A stretch of 64,000 bases of DNA from JBCCTX01 sp964468435 (GTDB lineage: Bacteria > Bacteroidota > Bacteroidia > J057). A program made the translations under genes and the position numbers. Where the stretch lies: contig CAYXVE010000019.1 in the NCBI GenBank assembly GCA_964468435.1, forward strand, positions 12,468 through 76,467, given 5' to 3'. Positions within the stretch are counted from its first letter, which is position 1, and the number at the start of each line of letters is the position of its first letter. Shown in pieces: positions 1 through 7,567 of this stretch. The notes beneath the pieces are model-generated. The model had not been told where the DNA came from. It worked only from the letters and a program-made list of their open reading frames with translations, and made no database searches.

Positions 1-801
1 TGCATCAAAATGAATGGTTAGTTCAAGCGCTGAGAGGTAAACTTCCTGCTCTATTTTGCTGACCAGATAGCTTCTTACTTCGCCGGTTTCGATGTTGTAA
101 AACGGGTAGTGCGTAAATTGATCCACGTTAAAGTCGGCTCCCAGTTCACGATTGATCCTTCGAAGCAGATTCAAGTTGAATTCACGGGTAATACCCTGCG
201 GGTCATCGTATGCTTGTAGGATTACCCTGGGATTTTTCCTAAGATCTGCCCCTATGATGATCAGATCTCCTGGATCCATAAATTGATTCATTTTGCACAG
301 AAATGTCCTGGCTTCCATGGCAGAAAAATTCCCGATATTTCCTCCCATAAATAAGAGGATTTTCCTGAATCCGTTTTCGTGTTGTAACCTGCCTAATGCA
401 GTAAAATAATCACCCACTAACGCATGCACATTTACGTCTGGAAGTTCTTCCTGGAGCTCCTGCTCCAATTGGATCAGTACAGAGTTAGAAATATCTATTG
501 GACTATAGCGGAAGGTAGCTTGTTTTGAAGCATAGTGCTTAAGCAATATTTTAGTTTTGAGTCCGTCACCTGCTCCCAATTCTATCAAATCAAAAGGGAT
601 ACCTTTTGATTGAAAGAGATACAACAGGGTATCTTTGTGGGTTTCCAAAATTTCGTACTCTTTGTTGGTGGGATAGTATACATCCAACTGCATGATCTGC
701 TGAAAAATCCGGCTACCCTCAGCATCATAAAAGTACTTGGAAAGAAGTTGTTTGGGATAGGACGTAAGTCCTGTCTTGACATCTGTGGCAAAATCTGACA
801 T
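1..801 (-). CDS. egtD: L-histidine N-alpha-methyltransferase EgtD, C-terminus cut by window edge
   Basis: The minus strand stays open from an ATG at 799-801 to base 1 (267 codons). It encodes the EgtD family, which trimethylates histidine to hercynine with SAM, the first step of ergothioneine synthesis. Visible family features are the N-terminal YPKQLLSKYFYDAEGSRIFQ segment, the SAM-binding LIELGAGDGLKTK loop, and MGGNIGNF and DPGDLIIIGADLRKNP further on. About 50 C-terminal residues should lie outside the window, since family members are near 320 residues. EgtB lies upstream on the same strand after 317 bases, so the two probably supply one pathway although they are not tightly coupled. Confidence 0.93.
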   Translation of the reverse strand, partial: MSDFATDVKTGLTSYPKQLLSKYFYDAEGSRIFQQIMQLDVYYPTNKEYEILETHKDTLLYLFQSKGIPFDLIELGAGDGLKTKILLKHYASKQATFRYSPIDISNSVLIQLEQELQEELPDVNVHALVGDYFTALGRLQHENGFRKILLFMGGNIGNFSAMEARTFLCKMNQFMDPGDLIIIGADLRKNPRVILQAYDDPQGITREFNLNLLRRINRELGADFNVDQFTHYPFYNIETGEVRSYLVSKIEQEVYLSALELTIHFDA

Positions 802-1118
802 AAATTGATGAAATAAATTATTTAAACATTGCGATTTCAATAACCTATGAAATAATGAGCGATTGGAGAATACATATAGATCATTTATGAACAGTACGTT
901 CATCTGCAATCCATGATATCCTCAATTTGTAGTGAGAAAAATGGTTTGAATAATATTGTTTGATAGTGATATTTAGTAGTGATTGAATTATTGTTTCAGA
1001 AAATGATTCTGTAAAGAAGCAGTTGGCTGAACCTAGTTACAATAGACTCTGAATCAACAACAAAACAAAAGTACTTGGAACCTAGAGGAAGTCGACTTTT
1101 GATACTTCCTCTAAGAGA
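802..1118. other. egtB-egtD intergenic region
   Basis: No gene is visible in these 317 bases. The egtB-proximal end carries the hairpin at 1083-1113; the remainder is AT-rich and presumably holds the egtD promoter. I found no convincing -33/-7 pair. Confidence 0.5.
1083..1113 (-). terminator. Hairpin downstream of egtB, member of a recurring family
   Basis: TAGAGGAAGT at 1083-1092 pairs perfectly with ACTTCCTCTA at 1104-1113 across an 11-base loop, six bases after the egtB stop codon. Nearly the same stem occurs at 34644-34672 and 49216-49242, with a weaker relative at 63766-63792, each just after a gene. A long T-run is lacking, so termination is inferred from position and stem strength. 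Confidence 0.6.
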
Positions 1119-2273
1119 TTATTCTGCTAAGCGTATTCCTGAGTACTGCCATCTTTTGTCAGGATGAAAAAAGTTGCGATAGGTAGGTCTGGCATGACCT
1201 TCAGGGGTCGCTACGGAACTCCCTCTTAATACCATCTGACTGACCATGAATTTACCATTATACTCTCCAATGGCACCCGGTGCTTTCTGGAAGCGTGGAT
1301 AGGGTAGATAAGCACTACCAGTCCATTCCCAGGTTTTCCCATGTGGGAAGTGTTGGTGAGCGGCTTCCCATTCAAACTCTGTAGGGAGTCTTTTACCAGC
1401 CCAACTAGCAAATGCATCTGCTTCATAATAACTGATATGCGTCAGAGGTGCATCTGGATTGACAGGCTGTAGGCCATTCATCGTAAATACATGCCATTGG
1501 TCATCTATTTTGTGCCAGTACTCGGGAGCCTCTATTCTCTCTTTTTTCACCCATTCCCATCCTTCCATTAGCCAGTAGCGGAAATCCTCATATCCCCCCG
1601 CTTCCATAAATTCCAGATATTCTCCTACAGTCACCAACTTGTTTCGTATCTGGAAATCTTCCAGTAAAACCTGATGTCTGGCCAGCTCATTGTCAAAGCA
1701 GAATCCATCTCCTTCAAATCCCATTTCATAAATACCACCTGGAATGGAAATATAGGACACTTCCTGCATTTCAGCTGCAGGCTCAATCCATTGTTTGTTA
1801 TAAACGGGAAACAGTGGATTTTGGGCAAATATGTATTTGATATCAGTGAGTAGTAATTCCTGGTGCTGCTGTTCGTGATTAAGACCTAATATCAGGAGCT
1901 CCGCCAATTCCTCCGTGACTCCTCCATTGTTGAGAAGACCCTCCATCTGCTGGTCTACATACTTGCGATATGCATAAATATCTTCTGTATAGGGTCTGAT
2001 TAGGTTTCCCCGGAGGTCTCGTTTGACACGCTCACCTTCGTGTTCATAGTAGCTGTTAAAAAGGTAGCCGTAGCGTTCGTGGTAAGGATGATAATCCTTT
2101 TTCCGCTCTTTGAGCAGAAAGGTCTCAAAAAACCAGGTAGAATGTGCCAGATGCCATTTAGGCGGACTAACATCTACGACAGGTTGAGCTGCATAGTCGC
2201 CAGCATTCAATGGTTGGCATATATTTTCACTGTGTGATCTTACACGATGGTACTTCTCAAGTAATTCTTGCAT
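1119..2273 (-). CDS. egtB: Ergothioneine biosynthesis sulfoxide synthase EgtB
   Basis: This 384-residue protein has the EgtB layout: an N-terminal DinB-like helical domain followed by a formylglycine-generating-enzyme (FGE-sulfatase) fold from about residue 170 to the end. EgtB is a non-haem iron enzyme that joins hercynine to a thiol donor (cysteine or gamma-glutamylcysteine) using oxygen. The likely iron ligands are visible: His44 in PPKWHLAHSTWFFE and His133/His137 in NHEQQHQE. The C-terminal RGSSVATPEGHARPTYRNFF segment is typical of the FGE fold. Its position beside egtD supports the assignment. The donor thiol cannot be decided from sequence alone. Confidence 0.93.
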   Translation of the reverse strand: MQELLEKYHRVRSHSENICQPLNAGDYAAQPVVDVSPPKWHLAHSTWFFETFLLKERKKDYHPYHERYGYLFNSYYEHEGERVKRDLRGNLIRPYTEDIYAYRKYVDQQMEGLLNNGGVTEELAELLILGLNHEQQHQELLLTDIKYIFAQNPLFPVYNKQWIEPAAEMQEVSYISIPGGIYEMGFEGDGFCFDNELARHQVLLEDFQIRNKLVTVGEYLEFMEAGGYEDFRYWLMEGWEWVKKERIEAPEYWHKIDDQWHVFTMNGLQPVNPDAPLTHISYYEADAFASWAGKRLPTEFEWEAAHQHFPHGKTWEWTGSAYLPYPRFQKAPGAIGEYNGKFMVSQMVLRGSSVATPEGHARPTYRNFFHPDKRWQYSGIRLAE

Positions 2274-2294
2274 GTAGAAGTAAAATGTTGAAAG

Positions 2295-2691
2295 TTAAAT
2301 TTCGGATAAATATTGATAGACAAATTTAATGGCCATGGCTCCTTTACCCACTGCAGAAGCAACTCGGTTCACAAACCCGGCTCGCACATCTCCTGCCGCA
2401 AATATACCTGTTTGGCAGATTTCAAGGAGAAAGGGCTTGCGGCCTAATTTCCATTTGACCAAACTTTCCTAACGCAACATTCTTTTCGAGTTTGACGACC
2501 CATTCCTCGTCCACGCACATTACCATATGATCGATGGGATCACCTTTTTCAAAGATAAGCTCTCCCTTATTGTAGATTTGAAATTCTGATTGATCTATCA
2601 GCCACTGAAGCTCATCCGATGAGATACCCTTAAAAAGTTCAAATTCCATGACCCTTTCCAGCAGACCGGATTTATCTCGATGTATTTGCAT
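2295..2691 (-). pseudogene. Collapsed cyclic-nucleotide-binding/thioredoxin reductase fusion gene
   Basis: The first 80 or so codons (from the ATG at 2689-2691) encode the start of a Crp-type cyclic-nucleotide-binding domain (LFKGISSDELQWLIDQSEF, then GELIFEKGD). In another frame, roughly 2295-2440 encodes the extreme C-terminus of thioredoxin reductase: GRKPFLLEICQTGIFAAGDV followed by VASAVGKGAMAIKFVYQYL and a stop at 2295. Bacteroidota and actinobacteria have full-length Crp-TrxR fusions of about 550 residues with exactly these ends. Here several hundred residues, including the CxxC redox site and most FAD- and NADPH-binding sequence, are missing and the junction shifts frame. It is a deletion remnant 21 bases upstream of egtB. 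Confidence 0.8.
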
Positions 2692-2782
2692 GAAACTACA
2701 AGATATGTCTTCTATATTACTTACAAAAATCTTATTATGTTTTTATGACACATGACGTGCAGATGACATGACTTCTTAGATT

Positions 2783-3562
2783 ATGAACACAATTGCATTA
2801 ATCACAGATTTTGGACAACAGGATGGATACGTAGGGATTATGAAAGGAGTGATCAGGCAGATCAATCAGCGGGCAGATATCATCGATATTTCGCATGATA
2901 TCCCCCCACAAGATACGCTAGCAGCTGCGTTTGTATTGTGGAATGCCTACAAATACTTTCCGGAGCAAACGATTTTTGTGTGCGTCGTAGACCCTGGTGT
3001 TGGTTCTGATAGAGATATCATACTGATCAAGTCTAACAAGTATCTATTTCTGGCACCTGACAATGGACTCCTGGATTACGTGATGAGCGATTTTTCTGAT
3101 GAAATGGAGGTTTACAGATTGAATAATGCAGCGTATTTCTTGCCAGAGGTAAGCAGCACCTTTCATGGGCGGGACATATTCTCCCCAGTAGCTGCACATC
3201 TTTCCAGGGGGGAACATGCACTTACATTAGGTGAACGTATTCATGCTCAAATTCCCCAATCCCCTTTTTATAAAATAACTCATACGGGTAATTTCTCGGG
3301 TGTCGTTATATATATCGATACGTTTGGAAATATGATCACCTCCCTTGAATTGCCTCGTGGAGTAAAAGGAACTGCCAGTATCAAGAAAAATGAGATTGCT
3401 ATTACTTCCACCTATTCATTGAGTCCTCCAGGAGAGCTGATAGCATTGAGGGGAAGCCACGGATTACTGGAACTAGCCGTCAATCAGGGGAGTGCTGCGC
3501 AGATCTTGAAGGTAAATTATGGAGAGTCTGTAAATGTATATGTAAATGCCATTCATGACTGA
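2783..3562 (+). CDS. SAM hydroxide adenosyltransferase (SAM hydrolase, DUF62 family)
   Basis: A complete 259-residue member of the DUF62/fluorinase superfamily. The known non-halogenating members split S-adenosylmethionine into adenosine and methionine using water. The Asp-Arg-His set that activates water in that branch is present as Asp70 (VVDPGVG), Arg77 (GSDRD) and His128 (FHGRDIFSP), which argues against a halogenase. ITDFGQQDGYVGIMKG at the N-terminus and APDNGLL near residue 91 are family hallmarks. It is cytoplasmic, with no signal peptide, and is divergent from the decayed TrxR gene. No operon partner is obvious; galE follows after 90 bases with its own promoter-like box. Confidence 0.9.
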   Translation: MNTIALITDFGQQDGYVGIMKGVIRQINQRADIIDISHDIPPQDTLAAAFVLWNAYKYFPEQTIFVCVVDPGVGSDRDIILIKSNKYLFLAPDNGLLDYVMSDFSDEMEVYRLNNAAYFLPEVSSTFHGRDIFSPVAAHLSRGEHALTLGERIHAQIPQSPFYKITHTGNFSGVVIYIDTFGNMITSLELPRGVKGTASIKKNEIAITSTYSLSPPGELIALRGSHGLLELAVNQGSAAQILKVNYGESVNVYVNAIHD

Positions 3563-3630
3563 AATAAAATGCTTCAATCATGAACTTAGTAAACTCAAAC
3601 CTGTATTATCTATTTTGAACTTTAATATTT

Positions 3631-3638
3631 TATATTTG
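3631..3638 (+). promoter_or_regulatory. Putative Bacteroidota -7 box upstream of galE
   Basis: TATATTTG matches the Bacteroidota TAnnTTTG consensus and lies 14 bases before the galE ATG. The only TTTG nearby (3614-3617) is just 13 bases away, shorter than the usual 19-21, so only the downstream box is convincing. Confidence 0.4.
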
Positions 3639-3652
3639 AACAAAACTTTAAT

Positions 3653-4696
3653 ATGTCTACTATACTCATAACAGGTGGTATGGGCTATATCGGCTCTCAT
3701 ACCCTGATAGAACTGCTCAAATCCAGTACATATAAAGCTGTCTCGATAGATAACTGCGTTAATTCTTCGATCGAAACACAGGACCGAATCGAACAAATTA
3801 CAGGTATTAGGGTCCCCAATCACAATATCGATCTGGTAGATCAGGTTGCTGTAGAGGAGGTTTTCAATCAGTATCCCGACATCGATGGCGTAATCCATTT
3901 TGCTGCACTTAAGGCCGTAGGTGAATCTGTCGCACAACCCTTGAGATACTATCGCAACAATTTTCTTTCCCTGATCAATGTGCTGGAATGCTGCCAGAAG
4001 TTTAAGGTTAGGAATGTTATATTCTCTTCCTCTTGCACGGTATATGGTGAAATCGACAAGCTCCCGGTAAATGAGCAAACACCGCTTTCAAGAGCTGCTT
4101 CTCCTTACGGAAATACAAAGCTGGTCGGCGAGGAAATTATCAGAGACTTTATTCATGCATCTGAAGGGCAAAGAGCTATTGCCCTGCGATATTTTAATCC
4201 CGTCGGTGCACATGAGTCGGGACTCAATGGAGAAGATCCTATCAACCGTCCCAATAACCTGGTACCTGTCATTACCCAGGCTGCTTCAGGAATTATTCCA
4301 CAATTGACCGTTTTTGGAGGAGATTACCCTACTAGAGACGGCTCCTGTATCAGGGATTATATTCATGTAACAGACATCGCGAATGCACATGTCAAAGCCG
4401 TTGACTATCTGATAAGCAACAAAAATGAATCTGATTATGAGGTGTTTAACCTCGGATCTGGTGAAGGTGTAACAGTCCTGGAGGCGATTCATGCTTTTGA
4501 AAAAGTAACAGGTCAGAAGCTTAGTTATGTTGTTGGCGATAGAAGGCCTGGAGATGTGACAGCCATTTATAGCGACAGCAGTTTGGCAAAGGAAAAACTA
4601 GGATGGGAAGCACAGCGAGGTATAGAGGATATGATGGCTTCTGCTTGGAAATGGCAATTACAAATCAATGAGAAGCGGCTGTCTCACCAGCAGTAG
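3653..4696 (+). CDS. galE: UDP-glucose 4-epimerase
   Basis: This 347-residue extended short-chain dehydrogenase interconverts UDP-glucose and UDP-galactose for cell-surface glycan supply. The NAD-binding GGMGYIGSH loop is at residues 8-16, the active-site pair is Tyr152-x3-Lys156 (SPYGNTK), and a serine-rich FSSSCTVYGE strand precedes it, as in GalE. The substrate-binding RYFNPVGAH and GDYPTRDGSCIRDYIHV segments follow. Length is typical. It appears monocistronic: a promoter-like box precedes it and a hairpin follows the stop codon. Confidence 0.95.
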   Translation: MSTILITGGMGYIGSHTLIELLKSSTYKAVSIDNCVNSSIETQDRIEQITGIRVPNHNIDLVDQVAVEEVFNQYPDIDGVIHFAALKAVGESVAQPLRYYRNNFLSLINVLECCQKFKVRNVIFSSSCTVYGEIDKLPVNEQTPLSRAASPYGNTKLVGEEIIRDFIHASEGQRAIALRYFNPVGAHESGLNGEDPINRPNNLVPVITQAASGIIPQLTVFGGDYPTRDGSCIRDYIHVTDIANAHVKAVDYLISNKNESDYEVFNLGSGEGVTVLEAIHAFEKVTGQKLSYVVGDRRPGDVTAIYSDSSLAKEKLGWEAQRGIEDMMASAWKWQLQINEKRLSHQQ

Positions 4697-4713
4697 TGCT
4701 CAAAATTGCTAGA

Positions 4714-4729
4714 ATCAAACACGTTTGAT
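4714..4729 (+). terminator. Small hairpin after galE
   Basis: ATCAAAC at 4714-4720 and GTTTGAT at 4723-4729 form a perfect inverted repeat 17 bases after the galE stop, followed by CATTTCTTTAT. The stem is short and the nominal loop is two bases, so confidence is moderate. Confidence 0.45.
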
Positions 4730-4813
4730 CATTTCTTTATATCCTGGTCTGTTTTTGAGATTCTGTTATTAAACGTATAGGGGCTATATACCGTCACAAC
4801 TATAAACTCCTTG

Positions 4814-5647
4814 ATGAAAGCTTCTATTTTCAGTCAAATGATGCTTCTGGCATGCATCATATTAACATTTTCCTGTAGCAGCGATCCACTAGTTGTAGAC
4901 CATGAAGTGTCCTCAGCTGTGGATTATGCTCATTTGCAACAGGAATTCAATCAGATAGCATTGATGTTTCACTATGGCGCCATCATGAGTGATGGTTTGA
5001 ACCAACCTATTGAAATGAGTGGTCTGCTATCCTTGTGCTCAACCATAAGCGTGGAGGCTCAGGATAGAGATTCAGCAAGGATGATCATTGATTTTGGAGC
5101 ATCCTGTAAATGTGTGGATGGAAAAATCCGCTCTGGAATGCTGGAAGGAGTATTTCACAGAAAATGGAACGAACCTGAAGCAATGGCTTACATCAAGCCT
5201 TTGGGATACCGCGTAGCAACCGCTGAAGGAGATACGCTGGATTTTGACTTTGAACAAAACCTACATAAAGTGCCGGGTACTGTAAGTGATGACTATCGCA
5301 TGCTAAATCATGTAATAGGTGCCAGTGTCAAAGCTGATGATAAAGTCATCATCTGGGAAGCAAACCAGGAGATTACATGGATTTTGGGTCAGCAAACCCA
5401 TGAGATAGAAGATGACATGTTTCATATTTCGGGTAGCTCAAGTGGTAAAGCAAGAAACGACATTCCCTTTCAAGTATCGATGCTTCAGCCCCTTGAAATA
5501 TCACTCAGTTGCCCTCATACGTTGAGTGGAGTCATCGCATTTACCCCTGAAAAAAAGCAAACCAGGATTGTAGACTTCGGAAAGGGGAGTTGCGACACGA
5601 GAGCTGTAGTAGAAATTGCCGGGTTTACACGCAGTATTAGCTGGTGA
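4814..5647 (+). CDS. Predicted lipoprotein, unknown function
   Basis: A 277-residue protein starting at the ATG at 4814; a TTG one codon earlier is also possible. A hydrophobic stretch ends in the lipobox-like ILTFSCSS, so it is probably a lipid-anchored envelope protein. The body is rich in beta-prone segments and acidic patches and includes two CxC-type stretches (GASCKCVDG, then GKGSCDTRAVV near the end). I recognise no domain. It stands alone between galE and a decayed stretch. The intact frame and export signal support a real gene, but no role can be assigned. Confidence 0.75.
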   Translation: MKASIFSQMMLLACIILTFSCSSDPLVVDHEVSSAVDYAHLQQEFNQIALMFHYGAIMSDGLNQPIEMSGLLSLCSTISVEAQDRDSARMIIDFGASCKCVDGKIRSGMLEGVFHRKWNEPEAMAYIKPLGYRVATAEGDTLDFDFEQNLHKVPGTVSDDYRMLNHVIGASVKADDKVIIWEANQEITWILGQQTHEIEDDMFHISGSSSGKARNDIPFQVSMLQPLEISLSCPHTLSGVIAFTPEKKQTRIVDFGKGSCDTRAVVEIAGFTRSISW

Positions 5648-5721
5648 TTACCAGGCTCCAGCTAGTTCTATTTGTGGTTGACCATGACCCCTTGTTCCAT
5701 CTAGTAAGGTAAGCTGCAAGG

Positions 5722-6020
5722 GTTGAGATTCCTGTGGAACATCCTTCCAGTTATGAGCAATTAATCCAAGATCACAAGGATAAAAAGACTGAAAATCTTA
5801 TTGATGAGCAAGCTTTTCAAACAGTGTGAGATAAAGCACTGATCAATGAAACAGGGTCCCTGGATGATGGCGAAAAATCCGTATGAAAAAATACACAGGT
5901 GAGTATGATTTCAATACAAGTTGGTATTTTTCCCCAAACGATAGACCCATTGCAAGTAAGCATCAGACCTTGCAGGATCTTTCCTTAGGATTTGGAGCAG
6001 CCATATTTCTGCTAGAATGA
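5722..6020 (+). pseudogene. Possible decayed coding remnant
   Basis: A protein-like reading runs VEIPVEHPSSYEQLIQDHKD and onward from about 5722, is interrupted by stops near 5830 and 5884, then continues in a shifted frame as GEYDFNTSWYFSPNDRPIAS to a stop at 6018-6020. The amino-acid composition looks coding while the frame is broken at least three times. I cannot name the parent family. It fills the gap between the lipoprotein gene and the convergent DUF1028 gene. Confidence 0.35.
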
Positions 6021-6024
6021 TAGA

Positions 6025-7008
6025 TTACTGGGTGAGGATCAAATCCATGATTTCCTGATCAGCTTCAATCAATCCGATGGGTTTGAGCTTGGGAAGTAAA
6101 ATGCGCCAGTTGTTATCCTGGGCAAATACTTGCTGAAAGATTGGCAAAGCCTTTTTTGTTTCCCCGATATTTACCAGCGATACGGCATGCCAGAATTTCA
6201 TTTCCAGATTATTGGGAAACATAGATTCAGCATTTGCATATTCAAACAATGCCCGGCTTGTTTCACCTCGCTCTATCGCCAGGTCTCCCTGGTTCATATG
6301 ATTGTATGCACGTTGTAGTTTCAGTAATCTTCTGAGTTCTCTAATAGGCGTAGGGTGATCAGCGATCTGAAGATCTATCAGACGATCCTCCCAGACCTTG
6401 CCTGTAGAAATGCCACGAACGACCAGCAGAGCTGCAGATTGCTTTCCCCGGATATCTCCTCCTGCTTGTTGCCCTGCTTCCAGAGCTGCTACCATTCGCT
6501 CTGCGAGCGGGCCTTTGGTATTGAGAAAGGCCTCTTCCATTGCTACCCATACCTGATCGTTGACCATAAGATTGGCTTGGATAGCATAATTTTCACCAAA
6601 TACATGACCTGCTTCAGGAATACACTTTTCTCCGGTGTGTACAGCAAGATTGCCTTTGGCATCCAGAATAGCTACCTGCCGGTAGGCATTACCTTCATCA
6701 TTGGCCAGCATGCCATCCAGTGCTTGCTGGGGTGTAAGCCCATTTTCCAGGAGTGCCAGTCCCCTGGGACCCAATGAGGCATTGACCAAAGACTGCGTGG
6801 CTACCACCCCAACCCCTGCTTTACCCCAACTGACGATCGTTCCTACAGAGAACCAGTGGGATTGAACTGCTACTCCTATTTCACCTGTTTGAGGATCTCG
6901 TGCAACAATGGAATAGGTATGGGCTAGTGGCTGCGATCCAAAAAAAGTTTGAGCGCTTACAACCTGAAAGTTAATAAGCGCTATGAACGCAAGAGCAAGA
7001 AATTTCAT
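6025..7008 (-). CDS. Secreted DUF1028 protein with C-terminal TPR region
   Basis: A 327-residue protein with a clear signal peptide (MKFLALAFIALINFQVVSAQ). Residues of about 25-220 match DUF1028, an Ntn-hydrolase-like family: TYSIVARDPQTGEIGVAVQS, then GAGVGVVATQ-like and NASLGPRGLALLENG segments. The last 90 residues look like tetratricopeptide helices (YNHMNQGDLAIERGETSRAL, then ALPIFQQVFAQD). The biochemical activity of DUF1028 proteins is not established; a hydrolase of small amides or peptides is only suggested by the fold. It lies 12 bases after the lipoprotein gene at 7021-7443 on the same strand, so the two are probably co-transcribed. Confidence 0.88.
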   Translation of the reverse strand: MKFLALAFIALINFQVVSAQTFFGSQPLAHTYSIVARDPQTGEIGVAVQSHWFSVGTIVSWGKAGVGVVATQSLVNASLGPRGLALLENGLTPQQALDGMLANDEGNAYRQVAILDAKGNLAVHTGEKCIPEAGHVFGENYAIQANLMVNDQVWVAMEEAFLNTKGPLAERMVAALEAGQQAGGDIRGKQSAALLVVRGISTGKVWEDRLIDLQIADHPTPIRELRRLLKLQRAYNHMNQGDLAIERGETSRALFEYANAESMFPNNLEMKFWHAVSLVNIGETKKALPIFQQVFAQDNNWRILLPKLKPIGLIEADQEIMDLILTQ

Positions 7009-7020
7009 GCGGGAAAGGTC

Positions 7021-7443
7021 TTAAGTATTTATCTGAAGTTGTTTGATCTTTGAAATCTGAACCTTTTCAATGCCATTTTTATTCATACATTGTGTCAGAG
7101 GATCAACGGGAGTCGTCGTTGTCGTAGGAGATGAGTGGTTGCTGGTACCGTTATCATCGTCTTCATAACAACTATTATCAGATGTAGAAGTGGTAACCGG
7201 TCTGATAACGGGACGATAGGACAGCTCAACTCGCTGACCTTCCTGAAGCCTAGTATCATCGGGAAGAGTATTGTCGAATATTTTCTGTCCCTGATCCAGT
7301 TCGATATACAATCCGCAATCAACATGGGCTACTATACCCATGTGAGTGGATAACTCATCGGTTTGCTGAGGTTCTACAGATTCATTTTCGCAGGCAGCTA
7401 GCAGCAAAAATATACCAATTAAGGGAAAGTAAATTTTTTTCAT
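7021..7443 (-). CDS. Small predicted lipoprotein
   Basis: A 140-residue protein. I chose the ATG at 7441-7443 rather than the longer open frame to 7605 because it gives a clean lipoprotein signal, MKKIYFPLIGIFLLLAACEN, and leaves room for a divergent promoter before the gene at 7568. The mature part contains a short beta-rich segment (VDCGLYIELDQGQKIFDNTL) and a low-complexity Ser/Thr linker near residues 105-120. No domain is recognised. It is the upstream partner of the DUF1028 gene. Confidence 0.75.
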   Translation of the reverse strand: MKKIYFPLIGIFLLLAACENESVEPQQTDELSTHMGIVAHVDCGLYIELDQGQKIFDNTLPDDTRLQEGQRVELSYRPVIRPVTTSTSDNSCYEDDDNGTSNHSSPTTTTTPVDPLTQCMNKNGIEKVQISKIKQLQINT

Positions 7444-7567
7444 GTTCAGAGGGTTATTAAACTGGTGTAATGGATTTCTCCCAAATATACTATATTTTCG
7501 AGAAATCTTAATACCAGTTCCGGGAAAAATGATCCATGTCTGGTTATTTATCATGTAGTACCCATTT

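Noticed and set aside
3578..4078. 166-codon minus-strand ORF overlapping galE
   Set aside because: Antisense to the intact galE gene with no family signature.
6355..6777. 140-codon plus-strand ORF
   Set aside because: Antisense to the DUF1028 gene, cysteine-rich and without protein-like composition.
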